Shown in pieces: positions 36,422 to 45,370 of a DNA stretch of 64,000 nucleotides. Made by a program: the position numbers and the translations under genes. Every line of letters starts with the position of its first letter. Positions within the stretch are counted from its first letter, which is position 1. Where the stretch lies: positions 1 through 64,000 of the forward strand of contig OY282434.1 in NCBI GenBank assembly GCA_958296095.1. Reading direction: 5' to 3'. This DNA is from an uncultured Oligoflexales bacterium. Its GTDB lineage: Bacteria; Bdellovibrionota_B; Oligoflexia; Oligoflexales; JAPPIL01. The notes under the pieces were generated by a model. That model saw only the letters and a program-made list of their open reading frames with translations, was not told the DNA's origin and searched no databases.

Positions 36422-36973
36422 CTAGCACTCCTCAGAGGCAGGTCTCTGTGAGCAGCGCATGGTTTTGGCCATATCTAGCGGCAAGGTGCTCTCAAAAGCA
36501 AGCCCCCCCTCATATGTTCCGGTAAGCTTGAAGTTTAGGTAGAGACTAAACCCGCCATCGTCAAACCTTTTATCGATTTTGACATCCCCCACCTTCATCC
36601 CCTTGTAGAGCAGAGAAAAATTCAACGTCGCGGCGAGGACATCGTCGGCATCCGCACCCGTGCCTGTGCCGATGCGCTGCTCACCGTCGGCACTGTAGAG
36701 CGCTATGACATTCTCTTCCTCTGTTTTTCTCATTATGGCCGAGAACACGAGTGGATCTTCTGGCTCGTCGTCGAAGGTCAGCGTCAACTCAAAAAAAGCC
36801 TCATCACTACCAACCTTGACCACGTACTGAGCTCTGGCATTATTTACTACATTTTCACCTTCATCACCGTCAAAACCCTTAACGCCTACATAGCCATCGA
36901 AGTAAACATCATCCGCGGCAAACGCCCGCACGGCAAACAGCAGACAGCACAACACAAGCCCATACCTAAGCAC
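36422..36973 (-). CDS. Exported protein of unknown function
   Basis: 183 residues. GTG 36973 follows AGGAGG at five bases and gives a signal peptide ending AFA before ADDVYFDGY. The mature part is acidic, beta-rich and has Cys only near the C-terminus (RCSQRPASEEC). No family recognised. It is flanked by repeat sequences on both sides and stands alone. Confidence 0.75.
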   Translation of the reverse strand: MLRYGLVLCCLLFAVRAFAADDVYFDGYVGVKGFDGDEGENVVNNARAQYVVKVGSDEAFFELTLTFDDEPEDPLVFSAIMRKTEEENVIALYSADGEQRIGTGTGADADDVLAATLNFSLLYKGMKVGDVKIDKRFDDGGFSLYLNFKLTGTYEGGLAFESTLPLDMAKTMRCSQRPASEEC

Positions 36974-37064
36974 ATGATCCTCCTGAAAAAATTAGAAAGC
37001 CAACGCCGCGGCACGGTAGTCGTTTCTATTTTTGTTGTCAAGCCCCGCGTGAAGCTTTTGCCGC

Positions 37065-37700
37065 AAGTTGCGAGGGTACGCAGAGAGGTCTGAGAACAGG
37101 CAGAGAGGCTTGGGGGCAAGCTTGAACGCAATAACGAGAGGCAAAAACCTTCCTTAGCCCGTACCGCCGTTATCTTGGCGAGGCGCAGCCCTACCGAGAA
37201 ACTCCCCACGAATATGCATAAGCACATGCCCTATGCAAAAAAATAGCATGGTTGCAGTATTGGCAATATCTGCGGTCGTTTTCGCACGGCCTCTCCTCGC
37301 CGTTCATGGAGCTCTCGGTGGGCAAGAGGTCTAATGGCAAAGAGCGAGGGGCAAAGACCTCCCTTAGCCCGTACCTCCGTTGTCTTGGCGAGGCGCAGCC
37401 CTACCGAGAAACCCGACCACAACAGGTATAGGCACATGCTTTATCTAAAAGCATAATCTGACAGCAATATGGCAGTATTTGTGGTCGGGTTTTCGTACGG
37501 CCTCGCCCCGCCATTCATGGAGCTCTCGATCGGCAAGAGGTTGGGGCAACCGCGAGAGGTCTGAGGGCAAGCCTGAATGCAATCGCGAGAGGTCTGAGGG
37601 CAAGCCTGAACGCAATACAGGGAGATCAGAGCGCAAGGAGCGAGCTAGGAAGCGAGCGTTACTAAAGAGCCGCGTAGCGCGTAGCGTGGCGCGTAGCAGG
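37065..37700. repeat. Composite repeat array 4
   Basis: Lies between the exported unknown and the sppA 3' end. Two A copies in + orientation lie at about 37165-37326 and 37375-37537, followed by B units and a C unit (37640-37700). The second A copy has AAACCCGACCAC (37409-37420) exactly complementary to GTGGTCGGGTTT (37481-37492), where other copies have AAACTCG and CGAGTTT. No gene supported. Confidence 0.88.
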
Positions 37701-37706
37701 CCTGTG

Positions 37707-39485
37707 TTACCAGGTGACGAAGTGTGGCCAGAGTGCGAGAGCCTGGGCGCGGTTAGGGGTGAGCAGGCGCAAGTAGCTGCGCAGGCGACTGGGTCGCAAG
37801 GAGGTGCGTGAATACTGCGCTTCCAGACAACGCTTGATGTCGAGGGTGGCGCGCAGGCAGTCTAAAAACGACAGACGACCGTGATCGTAACGATAGAGCG
37901 GATACTTGCGTGTCGGGTCGAGTTTGGCTAGTTCTTTCGCCTTGGTGAATGCCGCCGTGAGGTCGCCCAGTGCATCAACGAGTCCCACTTCAAGTGCTTG
38001 CTGGCCAGTGAACACACGCCCCCCTGCCAGCTGTTCAAGTCCTGCCATCTCCAGCTTGCGTCCTGCCGCAACTCGTTCTTTGAAGACCTGGTAAATTTCT
38101 TGCAAACTTTGTTGCACAAGACGTTGGTCAGCAGAGGTCATGGCTTCACCTGTGTGGTAGAGTGCGCGCCGCTCGGAGGCAGTGACAACGTGGAAACTGA
38201 TACCATACTCATCTTCAAAACCCGCAAAGTTGGGGAGCATTCCGACCACACCGATTGAGCCAGTTATCGTCGTCGGCTCTGCCAGCAAATAAGTCGCTCC
38301 TGCCGCAAGATAGTAGCCACCCGACGCGGCCATCTCTCCCATCGAGACAACGACAGGCTTGCTGGCGGCAAGGCGGGTGACCTCTTTCCAAATCAACTCG
38401 GACGCGACGGCAGATCCGCCAGGGCTGTTGACCCGCAGCACCACGGCAGACACGTCTTCGTTTTCACGCATCCATTCCAACTCGGCAATGATACGCCGCG
38501 GCAACAACGTATCCCACTCGTTGCCATCCATGAAAATCGGCCCCACCGCCTCGACCACACCGAGACCGCCGCCGTCAGCAGCTGACTCTGCTGCGGCTGC
38601 AGCCAGATAAGCGCGGTAGGCGACATGTTCCTCGACTTGCACTTTCTCCTTGAGTGCCGCAAGGACATCGTTGCGATGGCCAAAAGCATCGATCACGCCA
38701 TGTGCCTGTGCTTCGGTGGCACTGAAGATGGAACGTGCCAACCACGCGCTGATCTCACCAGCATCACGCTGCCGCCCCGCCGCGATGGCATTGACCAAAT
38801 AGCTGCGCAGGCTTTGTTCAAGACTGCGATACATCTCTAGTGTGGCAGGGCTGGGCTGGTTGCGCACAAACGGCTCGAAGGCAGACTTGTAGTCACCTGT
38901 TTGCACAACCTGCACACCCACGCCGAGTTTCTTGAGTGCACTGCCGAAGTAGGTGAGGTGCAGCACAGGGCCAGGAATTTCCAGCATCGTGGCCGGACTA
39001 ATGACGATATGGTCGGCAGCACTAGCAAGCAAGTAGCCCTTGTCGTCACCCGTGGCTAAAAAACAAACCACCTCCTTGTCGCTGGCGGCGACGAAGTCAG
39101 CAATCAAGCCCCGCAAGACGGCAAAATCAACCAACCCACCCTGCAAGCTCTCCTGCAGATCGATTAGCACAGCCTTGATGCGGGTATCGTCGCGCGCCAA
39201 CGCCAGCACCCTCCTCAAATCGGAGATCCAAGTGTAGCGCAGACGCAGACCAACCCCAGACAACAGCGGGCCGAACCGCCCTGACTTCCAGCGGCGCAAC
39301 CGACCATCGAGGTTGACAACCAACACCGCATCGCTCTTCGACATAGATGCACGCGGCTGCTTAGTGTCCCACTCACAGCGCGACAAGCTGACCAGCAGCA
39401 GTAAAAAAAACATCGTGGTCAGCACGCCTACGCCGATTAAATACGAGCGCAGCAGTGCAAGTAGTGCTCGTCCGAGCCTTGACAT
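37707..39485 (-). CDS. sppA: Signal peptide peptidase SppA, 67K type
   Basis: Membrane-anchored serine-lysine peptidase that degrades cleaved signal peptides, 592 residues with duplicated S49 domains as in E. coli SppA. One N-terminal helix (about residues 12-35). The general base Lys200 lies in TGDYKSAFEPF of the first domain and the nucleophile Ser388 in MAASGGYY of the second; RVNSPGGSAVASEL is also intact. The ATG abuts the stop of the FKBP gene upstream, so the two form an operon. The C-terminus ends close to repeat array 4. Confidence 0.95.
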   Translation of the reverse strand: MSRLGRALLALLRSYLIGVGVLTTMFFLLLLVSLSRCEWDTKQPRASMSKSDAVLVVNLDGRLRRWKSGRFGPLLSGVGLRLRYTWISDLRRVLALARDDTRIKAVLIDLQESLQGGLVDFAVLRGLIADFVAASDKEVVCFLATGDDKGYLLASAADHIVISPATMLEIPGPVLHLTYFGSALKKLGVGVQVVQTGDYKSAFEPFVRNQPSPATLEMYRSLEQSLRSYLVNAIAAGRQRDAGEISAWLARSIFSATEAQAHGVIDAFGHRNDVLAALKEKVQVEEHVAYRAYLAAAAAESAADGGGLGVVEAVGPIFMDGNEWDTLLPRRIIAELEWMRENEDVSAVVLRVNSPGGSAVASELIWKEVTRLAASKPVVVSMGEMAASGGYYLAAGATYLLAEPTTITGSIGVVGMLPNFAGFEDEYGISFHVVTASERRALYHTGEAMTSADQRLVQQSLQEIYQVFKERVAAGRKLEMAGLEQLAGGRVFTGQQALEVGLVDALGDLTAAFTKAKELAKLDPTRKYPLYRYDHGRLSFLDCLRATLDIKRCLEAQYSRTSLRPSRLRSYLRLLTPNRAQALALWPHFVTW

Positions 39486-40175
39486 TTATTTTTTCTTTAT
39501 CTCTAGCAGCTCGATCTCAAAGACGAGTGTGGCATCAGGGCCGATCATCTGTCCCGCGCCACGAGTGCCGTAAGCAAGCTGCGAGGGAATGTATAGCATC
39601 CACTTCGAGCCAACAGGCATCAACTGCAGAGCTTCCACCCAACCTGCGATCACGCCCGTGACTGGAAACGTCGCAGGTGTCCCTCGTTTGCGCGAACTGT
39701 CGAACTCCTTGCCGTCGATCAACGTGCCAACGTAGTGGGTAACGACCGTGTCACCCTGCTTGGGAATTGCACCCTTGCCCTGCACCAGCACCTTGTACTG
39801 CAAACCGCTCTTCAGCGTTACCACGCCCTTCTTCTTGGCGTTTGCCGCCAAAAACTCTTCGCCCGCTTTTTTGTTTCTTTCTCCTATCTTTGACAATTCT
39901 TTACGCCTTTCTTGCTGAAATTTTTGTAAAACATCAGATATCTCCTTATCTGTCATCAGGATTTCTTTGTCGCCCAGCAAAGCATGCTTAACACCCATGG
40001 CGACCGCCTGCACATTGAGATGGAGTTTCTGGTTGGCTAGGTTTTGTCCTGTGCGTACACCGATGGCGTAGCTTGTTTTGTTCTTGTCGCTTTTGAGATC
40101 TTTCTTGGCAAAGTCTGCCGCGATGAGCGGCGCGGCGGGCAGCAAGCACAGAGCGGTAAGGGTCAGACGAAACAT
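39486..40175 (-). CDS. FKBP-type periplasmic peptidyl-prolyl isomerase (FkpA/Mip-like)
   Basis: 229 residues with a signal peptide (LLPAAPLIA). The N-terminal helical dimerisation region (YAIGVRTGQNL, about residues 35-105) and the C-terminal FKBP domain (VVTHYVGTLIDGKEFDSS; LAYGTRGAGQMIGPDATLVFEIELLEI) match the FkpA/Mip layout. AGAGGT precedes the ATG. It folds or chaperones periplasmic proteins and is co-transcribed with sppA. Confidence 0.94.
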   Translation of the reverse strand: MFRLTLTALCLLPAAPLIAADFAKKDLKSDKNKTSYAIGVRTGQNLANQKLHLNVQAVAMGVKHALLGDKEILMTDKEISDVLQKFQQERRKELSKIGERNKKAGEEFLAANAKKKGVVTLKSGLQYKVLVQGKGAIPKQGDTVVTHYVGTLIDGKEFDSSRKRGTPATFPVTGVIAGWVEALQLMPVGSKWMLYIPSQLAYGTRGAGQMIGPDATLVFEIELLEIKKK

Positions 40176-40385
40176 GGCAATACCTCTTGGTAAGAAAAAT
40201 TTCCAACGCGGCCTACCAATGTCTCATAGTTGGCAAAATAAAGGAAGAGAAATAGCTGTTCTAGCGGCTCAAACAGCTGGCAACCTGGCACAGGTGCTTG
40301 GGCAAATTTTCCAACAGCTTGAGCCGATGGGAGCAGAGCATGCCTCAGCTGTCTAAAAACTCAGCCCTCTGATAAAATAGTAGAC

Positions 40386-40565
40386 ATGGGGGGCGAAGCA
40401 GAATTACGGCAGCAGTTTATAGTTTGGCTAGAAAACTGCCGCCTGCGACTTGCTGTTGCGGATGGCAGGGAGCAGTTGCGGACGGAGATGGTCGCGATCG
40501 CGCAACTGCTGGCTGCACCTAACAAGACGCAGGTGCGAGAACGGGAAGACGCGGATGGGGTCTAG
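40386..40565 (+). CDS. Small hypothetical protein (first of three coupled)
   Basis: 59 residues starting MGGEAELRQQFIVWLE and ending QVREREDADGV; mostly helical and charged. Its end overlaps the next frame by 11 bases. Taken alone it would be doubtful, but the three successive overlapping frames make a small operon plausible. No family recognised. Confidence 0.4.
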   Translation: MGGEAELRQQFIVWLENCRLRLAVADGREQLRTEMVAIAQLLAAPNKTQVREREDADGV

Positions 40566-41007
40566 ACCGCGGGTCGCGACCTCCGAGTCAAAGGTCAATT
40601 TCGAATCGCTGTGGCAGGCATGGCCTGAGCACGGGGGCGGTGTAGCGCGCAGTTTGCCGCAGCTGCTAGGTGATGCGCGGGAACGCAAACTATTCGCCGA
40701 CCGCCGCTACCTGCCGAACGTTATCGCTCGCCTCCGTGCGAGTCGACAGTTGCGGGTATGGCGCAGAACCGCCTCACAGCCCTTGCCGACACGCGCCCCG
40801 CGAGTTCGCAATCGTCGCCAGCAGATCGCGGCCGAACTGGGGTTGATATTTTCTACCTGCACACTGGCACAGGCACGCCGTATCGTTTCTGACTGTGGCC
40901 AGGTGGAGAGACAGACAATGCTGGCGGCTTTCTTTGGCTTGAAGCATTGGCGCAACAGCAGGCTTGGTCAAGAGCTTGCGCCCGCATTGCGGAAGATGGG
41001 ATTATGA
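40555..41007 (+). CDS. Hypothetical basic protein (second of three coupled)
   Basis: 150 residues from ATG 40555, Arg-rich, with RVRNRRQQIAAEL and a C-terminal helix ALRKMGL. The frame is open further upstream to 40450, but that part overlaps the first small gene. The stop overlaps the next start as ATGA (41004-41007). The Arg-rich, uniform composition could also reflect GC-rich noise, so confidence is modest. Confidence 0.45.
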   Translation: MGSRPRVATSESKVNFESLWQAWPEHGGGVARSLPQLLGDARERKLFADRRYLPNVIARLRASRQLRVWRRTASQPLPTRAPRVRNRRQQIAAELGLIFSTCTLAQARRIVSDCGQVERQTMLAAFFGLKHWRNSRLGQELAPALRKMGL

Positions 41008-41234
41008 GGGACGAGCGCACCAGTCACACTTCCACCCTGCGTGAGTCACATGCCTCCCGTCGGTTGCGCCGCATTTTGACGACCAACTTACGCAAGCGAC
41101 CCGACGCGCGCCTGGCCTTGCTTCAGGAGCAAGCGAGATTGCATAAGCAGGTGCAGAGGCTGCGCCACCATCGGCTGTGGTTGCAGCTGCAGGTCAGTCT
41201 TGATCGTGTGTTGCGGGATGGTGATAGCGTTTAG
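41004..41234 (+). CDS. Small hypothetical protein (third of three coupled)
   Basis: 76 residues from ATG 41004, which shares ATGA with the previous stop. Strongly basic, predicted helical (LLQEQARLHKQVQRLRHHRLWLQLQ), possibly a coiled coil. No family recognised; coupling to the preceding gene is the main support. Confidence 0.42.
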   Translation: MRDERTSHTSTLRESHASRRLRRILTTNLRKRPDARLALLQEQARLHKQVQRLRHHRLWLQLQVSLDRVLRDGDSV

Positions 41235-41322
41235 TGCTGGAGAGAAGTTGGCGACAACTAGAGTCTCAGCGTGGCTGGGACTCCTGATGTACGGCCGTAT
41301 CTGCCTCGACTAGCGCCGCGGC

Positions 41323-41805
41323 CTAGTGTTGTGTAGGTTGCGAGATGAGTTTCAAGTGCTTGCCGTGTGCCTGCTCGCTGTCTGTTTCAGCGGCAATTTC
41401 GCCTTGGGCAAGATCGAGCGCGCCCTTGATCTTAGCGACCAGGTCGGAGACGAACACTTCGTTTTCGGCAACAGCACTGTCTACAGTTTGTTCACCTAGC
41501 AACTCTTTTGCGCTTTTGCCGATCTGCGCAGCATAAACAGCCTGTTTTAACACCGTGTTAGCGATACAGTTGCGCAATTCAAGCAGATCAATGCTGCATT
41601 CGGACAGCTTTACCACTGCCTCCTGGTTGGTGAATTCTTGCCACTCGGCATTTTCACCACGTGTGCGCACTTTCCACAGTGGCTCGCCTGTCTCGGTTCT
41701 AGACCAGTTCACTTCAAAGTCGCCGCGGCGGTAGACATCGGGAACTACCCAATACTGGGATTCGTTGAGATTAAAGCAACTTAGATGATTAATAAAATTT
41801 TTCAC
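41323..41805 (-). CDS. Hypothetical cytosolic protein
   Basis: 160 residues. GTG 41805 has GGAGG four bases upstream, which fixes the start. No signal peptide. N-terminal half with SQYWVVPDVYRRGDFEVNW, C-terminal half helical and acidic (SAVAENEVFVSDLVAKIKG). It follows ispA after 68 bases on the same strand and may be co-transcribed. Family unknown. Confidence 0.65.
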   Translation of the reverse strand: MKNFINHLSCFNLNESQYWVVPDVYRRGDFEVNWSRTETGEPLWKVRTRGENAEWQEFTNQEAVVKLSECSIDLLELRNCIANTVLKQAVYAAQIGKSAKELLGEQTVDSAVAENEVFVSDLVAKIKGALDLAQGEIAAETDSEQAHGKHLKLISQPTQH

Positions 41806-41873
41806 AAGACCTCCACAATAACGAATGTAGCCACAATAGCCCTCGTGCTTATCGGTGCAAGAACGATGCCAGC

Positions 41874-42722
41874 CTACTGCACCCGCACCGCCAGTGCCTC
41901 GATATATTGTGCCCACGTGCTGTTTGCTAACCCCAGCTGCCGCAAGCTGTGCTGCACACATGCCATCTGCCGCGCCATTTCGGCTCGTGCCTGTGCCGCG
42001 GACATCACTGCCAGCCAGCTCGCCCCCTGCCGTGCATCATCGATGAGGTCATCGCTAATCTGAAACACCAGTCCAATCCGCAAGCCAAGCCTGATAAGCC
42101 GTGTAACGAGCTCCGAGGAGGAGATGATTGCTCCTGCGCCACAAGCGGCGGCGATTAACCAGCCGGTCTTAGCGCGCTGCACAGCACACAGTTCGGCGCG
42201 TGTCAGCCGCTGTGCGTGCAGATCGCGGTGCTGCCCATAGATCATGCCGCGACTGCCTACGGCGCGGGCGAAGAGGGTCGTGAGACGAACGCGCGTCGGT
42301 GCGGGCAAGGGCTCTTCCGCCGCAGTGATACGCGCCTCAGCGTTAAGCAGGTGAAAAGCGTCGCTGAGCAGTGCATCGCCTGCTAGCAGTGCGTCTGCTG
42401 TACCAAACTTCTTGTGCACGGCGGCCCGTCCTCGCCGCACATCATCGTCATCCATGCAGGGCAGATCATCGTGCACTAAACTCCACGTGTGTAGCAGTTC
42501 GATTGCCAACGCGGGACGCAATGCCGCGTGGAGAGAACCGGCAAGTGCCTGTGTGCTCAGCAATAGCAGTAACGGACGCACTCGCTTGCCGTTGCCGAGC
42601 AGAGCATAGCGCACCGCGGCATCTAGTGGTGTCGCACGACTATGGCGCGTGTCGCAGTAAGCTTGTAGATATTCTTGGAAAATAGCCCTGTGATGTTCAA
42701 GTTCTACCAACTGCTCGCTCAC
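41874..42722 (-). CDS. ispA: Polyprenyl diphosphate synthase (farnesyl/geranylgeranyl type)
   Basis: 282 residues, all-helical isoprenyl synthase. GNGKRVRP binds the isopentenyl substrate; the first Asp-rich motif is DDLPCMDDDD with the four-residue insertion typical of bacterial FPP/GGPP synthases, and the second is DDLIDD. The C-terminal part after the second motif is shortened compared with E. coli IspA and lacks the usual KxTYP segment, so chain length and full activity are uncertain. It provides prenyl chains for quinones or undecaprenyl synthesis. GTG 42722 start with weak ribosome site. Confidence 0.9.
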   Translation of the reverse strand: MSEQLVELEHHRAIFQEYLQAYCDTRHSRATPLDAAVRYALLGNGKRVRPLLLLLSTQALAGSLHAALRPALAIELLHTWSLVHDDLPCMDDDDVRRGRAAVHKKFGTADALLAGDALLSDAFHLLNAEARITAAEEPLPAPTRVRLTTLFARAVGSRGMIYGQHRDLHAQRLTRAELCAVQRAKTGWLIAAACGAGAIISSSELVTRLIRLGLRIGLVFQISDDLIDDARQGASWLAVMSAAQARAEMARQMACVQHSLRQLGLANSTWAQYIEALAVRVQ

Positions 42723-42806
42723 ACCCGATATTAGCGTTTTCTACTAACAATCACCCCTGCCAACTTGCCACCACAAAATCAGCGCGCTCACCTTAAGCAC
42801 GGTCAT

Positions 42807-42833
42807 TTGACAATTCGATGACGGCATTATAGG
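42807..42833 (+). promoter_or_regulatory. Candidate promoter upstream of the exported repeat protein
   Basis: TTGACA at 42807-42812 and TATAGG at 42828-42833 with a 15-base spacer, shorter than ideal. AAAGGT precedes the ATG at 42901. It lies in the divergent gap with ispA. Confidence 0.35.
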
Positions 42834-42900
42834 TGTTACGCGGTGAATTAAAGGGGGAGGACCGCAAGCTGAGAGAATTTCACCAACTGAAAGGTAACAC

Positions 42901-44334
42901 ATGCGCTCAACCTGCCTGCGTCTCGCAGTTTTCATCGCCCTCGTCGTAACTCACACCGAGGCCAGCTCCCTTGCCCTCAAACAACCAGCTGGCGCTAAGC
43001 TAAACTCTCTGTTGCAGAGGATGGTTGGCAAGGCTTTGCCTGTCACGGTTTCAGCGGCGCTGCTCTTTGCCCCTCTGCCGCTCGATGCGCTGCCGAGCTC
43101 CCTGCCTGAGCTGCGACCTCATGACGATCAGCGGACAATACAAGGGCAAGAGTACGTTGGCAGGGCGGTGTTCTTTGAGCTGGAGGGACGCGGCCAGCGC
43201 GGTGTCGTCACCGCGGTTGACGGATTCCAAGCACACATCGTCTCTACCACGGGGCCTGCAGGGAATAACCAGGAGGAGTTCGAGCGCATGGTAATTCCTC
43301 TCGAGCAGATAGAGGCCACGCTGGACTTTGATTACAACCTGAGTGGCAACTTCGTCGTCTTTGTGCCTGGGGCCGATACCCAAGGTTTGGCGACCAAAGT
43401 GGTTGGTTTTCCGCGCCGAATATCAGTGTCCGAAGATGGCCGACTGGAGATTGACACCGAGGGGGTAAAATCCGTAGAGATAACACTTGGCACGATTGCG
43501 GCGACAGCAGACGAGGGACGCTATCTCATCAAGCCCTATCACTTTGCTCCCTTTCCCCCCGACCCGCACAACTATAACAACACCGCCACGACTGCTCCGC
43601 ATGCGCATCGCGACGCGTCGTCTTCCCCACTGAAAGTGAAACATTTCCACCAGCTGAATACAGGTCTGCATCTCGTGTCGCGGGAAAACATCCTCTCTGG
43701 TCTCGAACAGGTGATGCTGGAGGAAACGGAGATCAATGCACCGTTCTTTGCCAAGCTCGCCCACGATGATCACAAGCGGGAGGCAAACTTTGCCGCCCAG
43801 CAAGCAGGACAGCCTTTGCCTCATCGAGAGGGTTCGCTGCTACCTGCAATCAGTGCCTATCAGGCGGAAGAGTTTGTCGCCTCTGATTTCGTCGGTAGCA
43901 TTATCTACTACTACGATGGCGACGGGAACAAGTATCTGGCCCACGCCAGCGCGGCACGTGATGGTCGGGTGGAGGTTCGTCTGCCAGGGGGCCGAGAGAC
44001 TAGGCTTATCGATGTCGCACAGATCAGGGCGACCTCGGTGTTGGATGGCAACGGTGCGTTAGGCAATGGTATCTCCTTCTTTGGCGCCGAGGCTTTCCCT
44101 CTTTACCATTCGGTGCGGTGGCAAGGACAGCGATTGCCAGGTGCTCGCGGCGATTTCTGGGTGGCAGAGGTGCGTAACGGCGCAATCGTTGCATCGCTAG
44201 ACAACGGCTTGCTAGTGGTGAAAGTCGTCGACTCCTCTGTCAATGGGGTGTATGTCAACTACAATCTGTATGTTGTGCACAGCAAGGACAATATATTTCA
44301 CTTTGGCAATCATCATCACCGCACTAGAAAGTGA
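42901..44334 (+). CDS. Exported protein with repeated Tudor/SH3-like modules
   Basis: 477 residues with a signal peptide (LAVFIALVVTHTEA) and a second hydrophobic stretch near residues 45-65. Two modules of about 65 residues resemble each other: VGRAVFFELEGRGQRGVV...QIEATLDF (about 85-155) and VGSIIYYYDGDGNKYLAHA...QIRATSVLD (about 335-395). They share the pattern VxxxDGxVxV followed by IDVAQIRA-like ends. A similar module occurs in the protein at 58639. His-rich parts are seen in the middle and at the C-terminus (HHHRTRK). Function unknown. Confidence 0.78.
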   Translation: MRSTCLRLAVFIALVVTHTEASSLALKQPAGAKLNSLLQRMVGKALPVTVSAALLFAPLPLDALPSSLPELRPHDDQRTIQGQEYVGRAVFFELEGRGQRGVVTAVDGFQAHIVSTTGPAGNNQEEFERMVIPLEQIEATLDFDYNLSGNFVVFVPGADTQGLATKVVGFPRRISVSEDGRLEIDTEGVKSVEITLGTIAATADEGRYLIKPYHFAPFPPDPHNYNNTATTAPHAHRDASSSPLKVKHFHQLNTGLHLVSRENILSGLEQVMLEETEINAPFFAKLAHDDHKREANFAAQQAGQPLPHREGSLLPAISAYQAEEFVASDFVGSIIYYYDGDGNKYLAHASAARDGRVEVRLPGGRETRLIDVAQIRATSVLDGNGALGNGISFFGAEAFPLYHSVRWQGQRLPGARGDFWVAEVRNGAIVASLDNGLLVVKVVDSSVNGVYVNYNLYVVHSKDNIFHFGNHHHRTRK

Positions 44335-44394
44335 GCGGCACGTGGCAGGACACGGCATGTCTGGGTGCAGTTATTTTGGTTTAGCAGGGGCAAG

Positions 44395-45360
44395 ATGGCA
44401 GGTCTCGTAACCAAGCTGCGTTTGCGTTGTCAGCAGTATCCCAAGGTACTGGGCTTGCCAGAAAGCGATGACCCACGGGTGTTGCAGGCGGGGCTTGAGT
44501 TGTTGGCGGAAAATGCCGTCAAACAGTTGTATTTGTTTCACGACAGGAAAACATGCACGGAGATCAGCCGCGGTTTTGATGGCATACTGCATCTGCATGA
44601 TCCGCGCATCGTCTGGTTCAACTTGCGCCATCACCCTGAGGTGGTCGCCGCGGTGCAGGAGAAGTTGGCAGTGAAGGGACGGGCGATGTCCCAGCTGCAT
44701 GTTGCGGCGTACTTGCTGGCTGCGGGGCAGTTGGACACGGTATGTGCAGGTGCAACGTACACGACTGCAGATGTCATTCGTGCGGCACTTACTTTTTTGG
44801 AGCTGTCGGCGAGACGTACGGTCAGTGGTTCTTTTTTGCTGAGTCGGCAACGCTGCAACATGATGTTTGCCGATTGTGCGGTAATCATCGACCCTGACAG
44901 CGAGCAGTTGGCGGCAATAGCGACCAGCACGGTGGAAACTTTTCGGCTACTCTTTCCCGACGAAACACCGAAGGTCGCTTTTCTCTCCTTCTCGACCAAG
45001 GGCTCGGCACAGCATCCACGCCAACAGAAAGTGCGAGCCGCGTTAGAACTCTTTCAGCGAGAACTACCGCATCTCAGCAGCGACGGTGAGTTGCAGTTTG
45101 ACGCGGCGGTTGATCCCGCTATCGCATTGCAAAAGTCATCTCAGGCGAAAATCCGAGGCGATGCCAATTGTTTTATTTTTCCCAACCTTGATGCGGGCAA
45201 TATCGGCTATAAAATTTGCCAGCGCATGGGCAACTTTGCTGCCTTCGGCCCCATCTTGCAGGGATTTACTAAACCGCTGAGCGATCTCTCCCGCGGGGCG
45301 AGTAGTTTTGAAATTAAAACTGCCGCTTACATCAGTCTATGCCGCGCCATTTCTGATTAG
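44395..45360 (+). CDS. pta: Phosphate acetyltransferase
   Basis: 321 residues, the short single-domain Pta form, converting acetyl-CoA and phosphate to acetyl-phosphate. ATG 44395 is preceded by AGGGGC. Motifs: AGATYTTADVIRAAL near residue 118, GELQFDAAVDPAIALQKS and NCFIFPNLDAGNIGYKICQR, all typical. The stop overlaps the ribosome site of galE (AGGAG at 45359-45363). No ackA is seen in the window. Confidence 0.93.
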   Translation: MAGLVTKLRLRCQQYPKVLGLPESDDPRVLQAGLELLAENAVKQLYLFHDRKTCTEISRGFDGILHLHDPRIVWFNLRHHPEVVAAVQEKLAVKGRAMSQLHVAAYLLAAGQLDTVCAGATYTTADVIRAALTFLELSARRTVSGSFLLSRQRCNMMFADCAVIIDPDSEQLAAIATSTVETFRLLFPDETPKVAFLSFSTKGSAQHPRQQKVRAALELFQRELPHLSSDGELQFDAAVDPAIALQKSSQAKIRGDANCFIFPNLDAGNIGYKICQRMGNFAAFGPILQGFTKPLSDLSRGASSFEIKTAAYISLCRAISD

Positions 45361-45370
45361 GAGTGCGACG

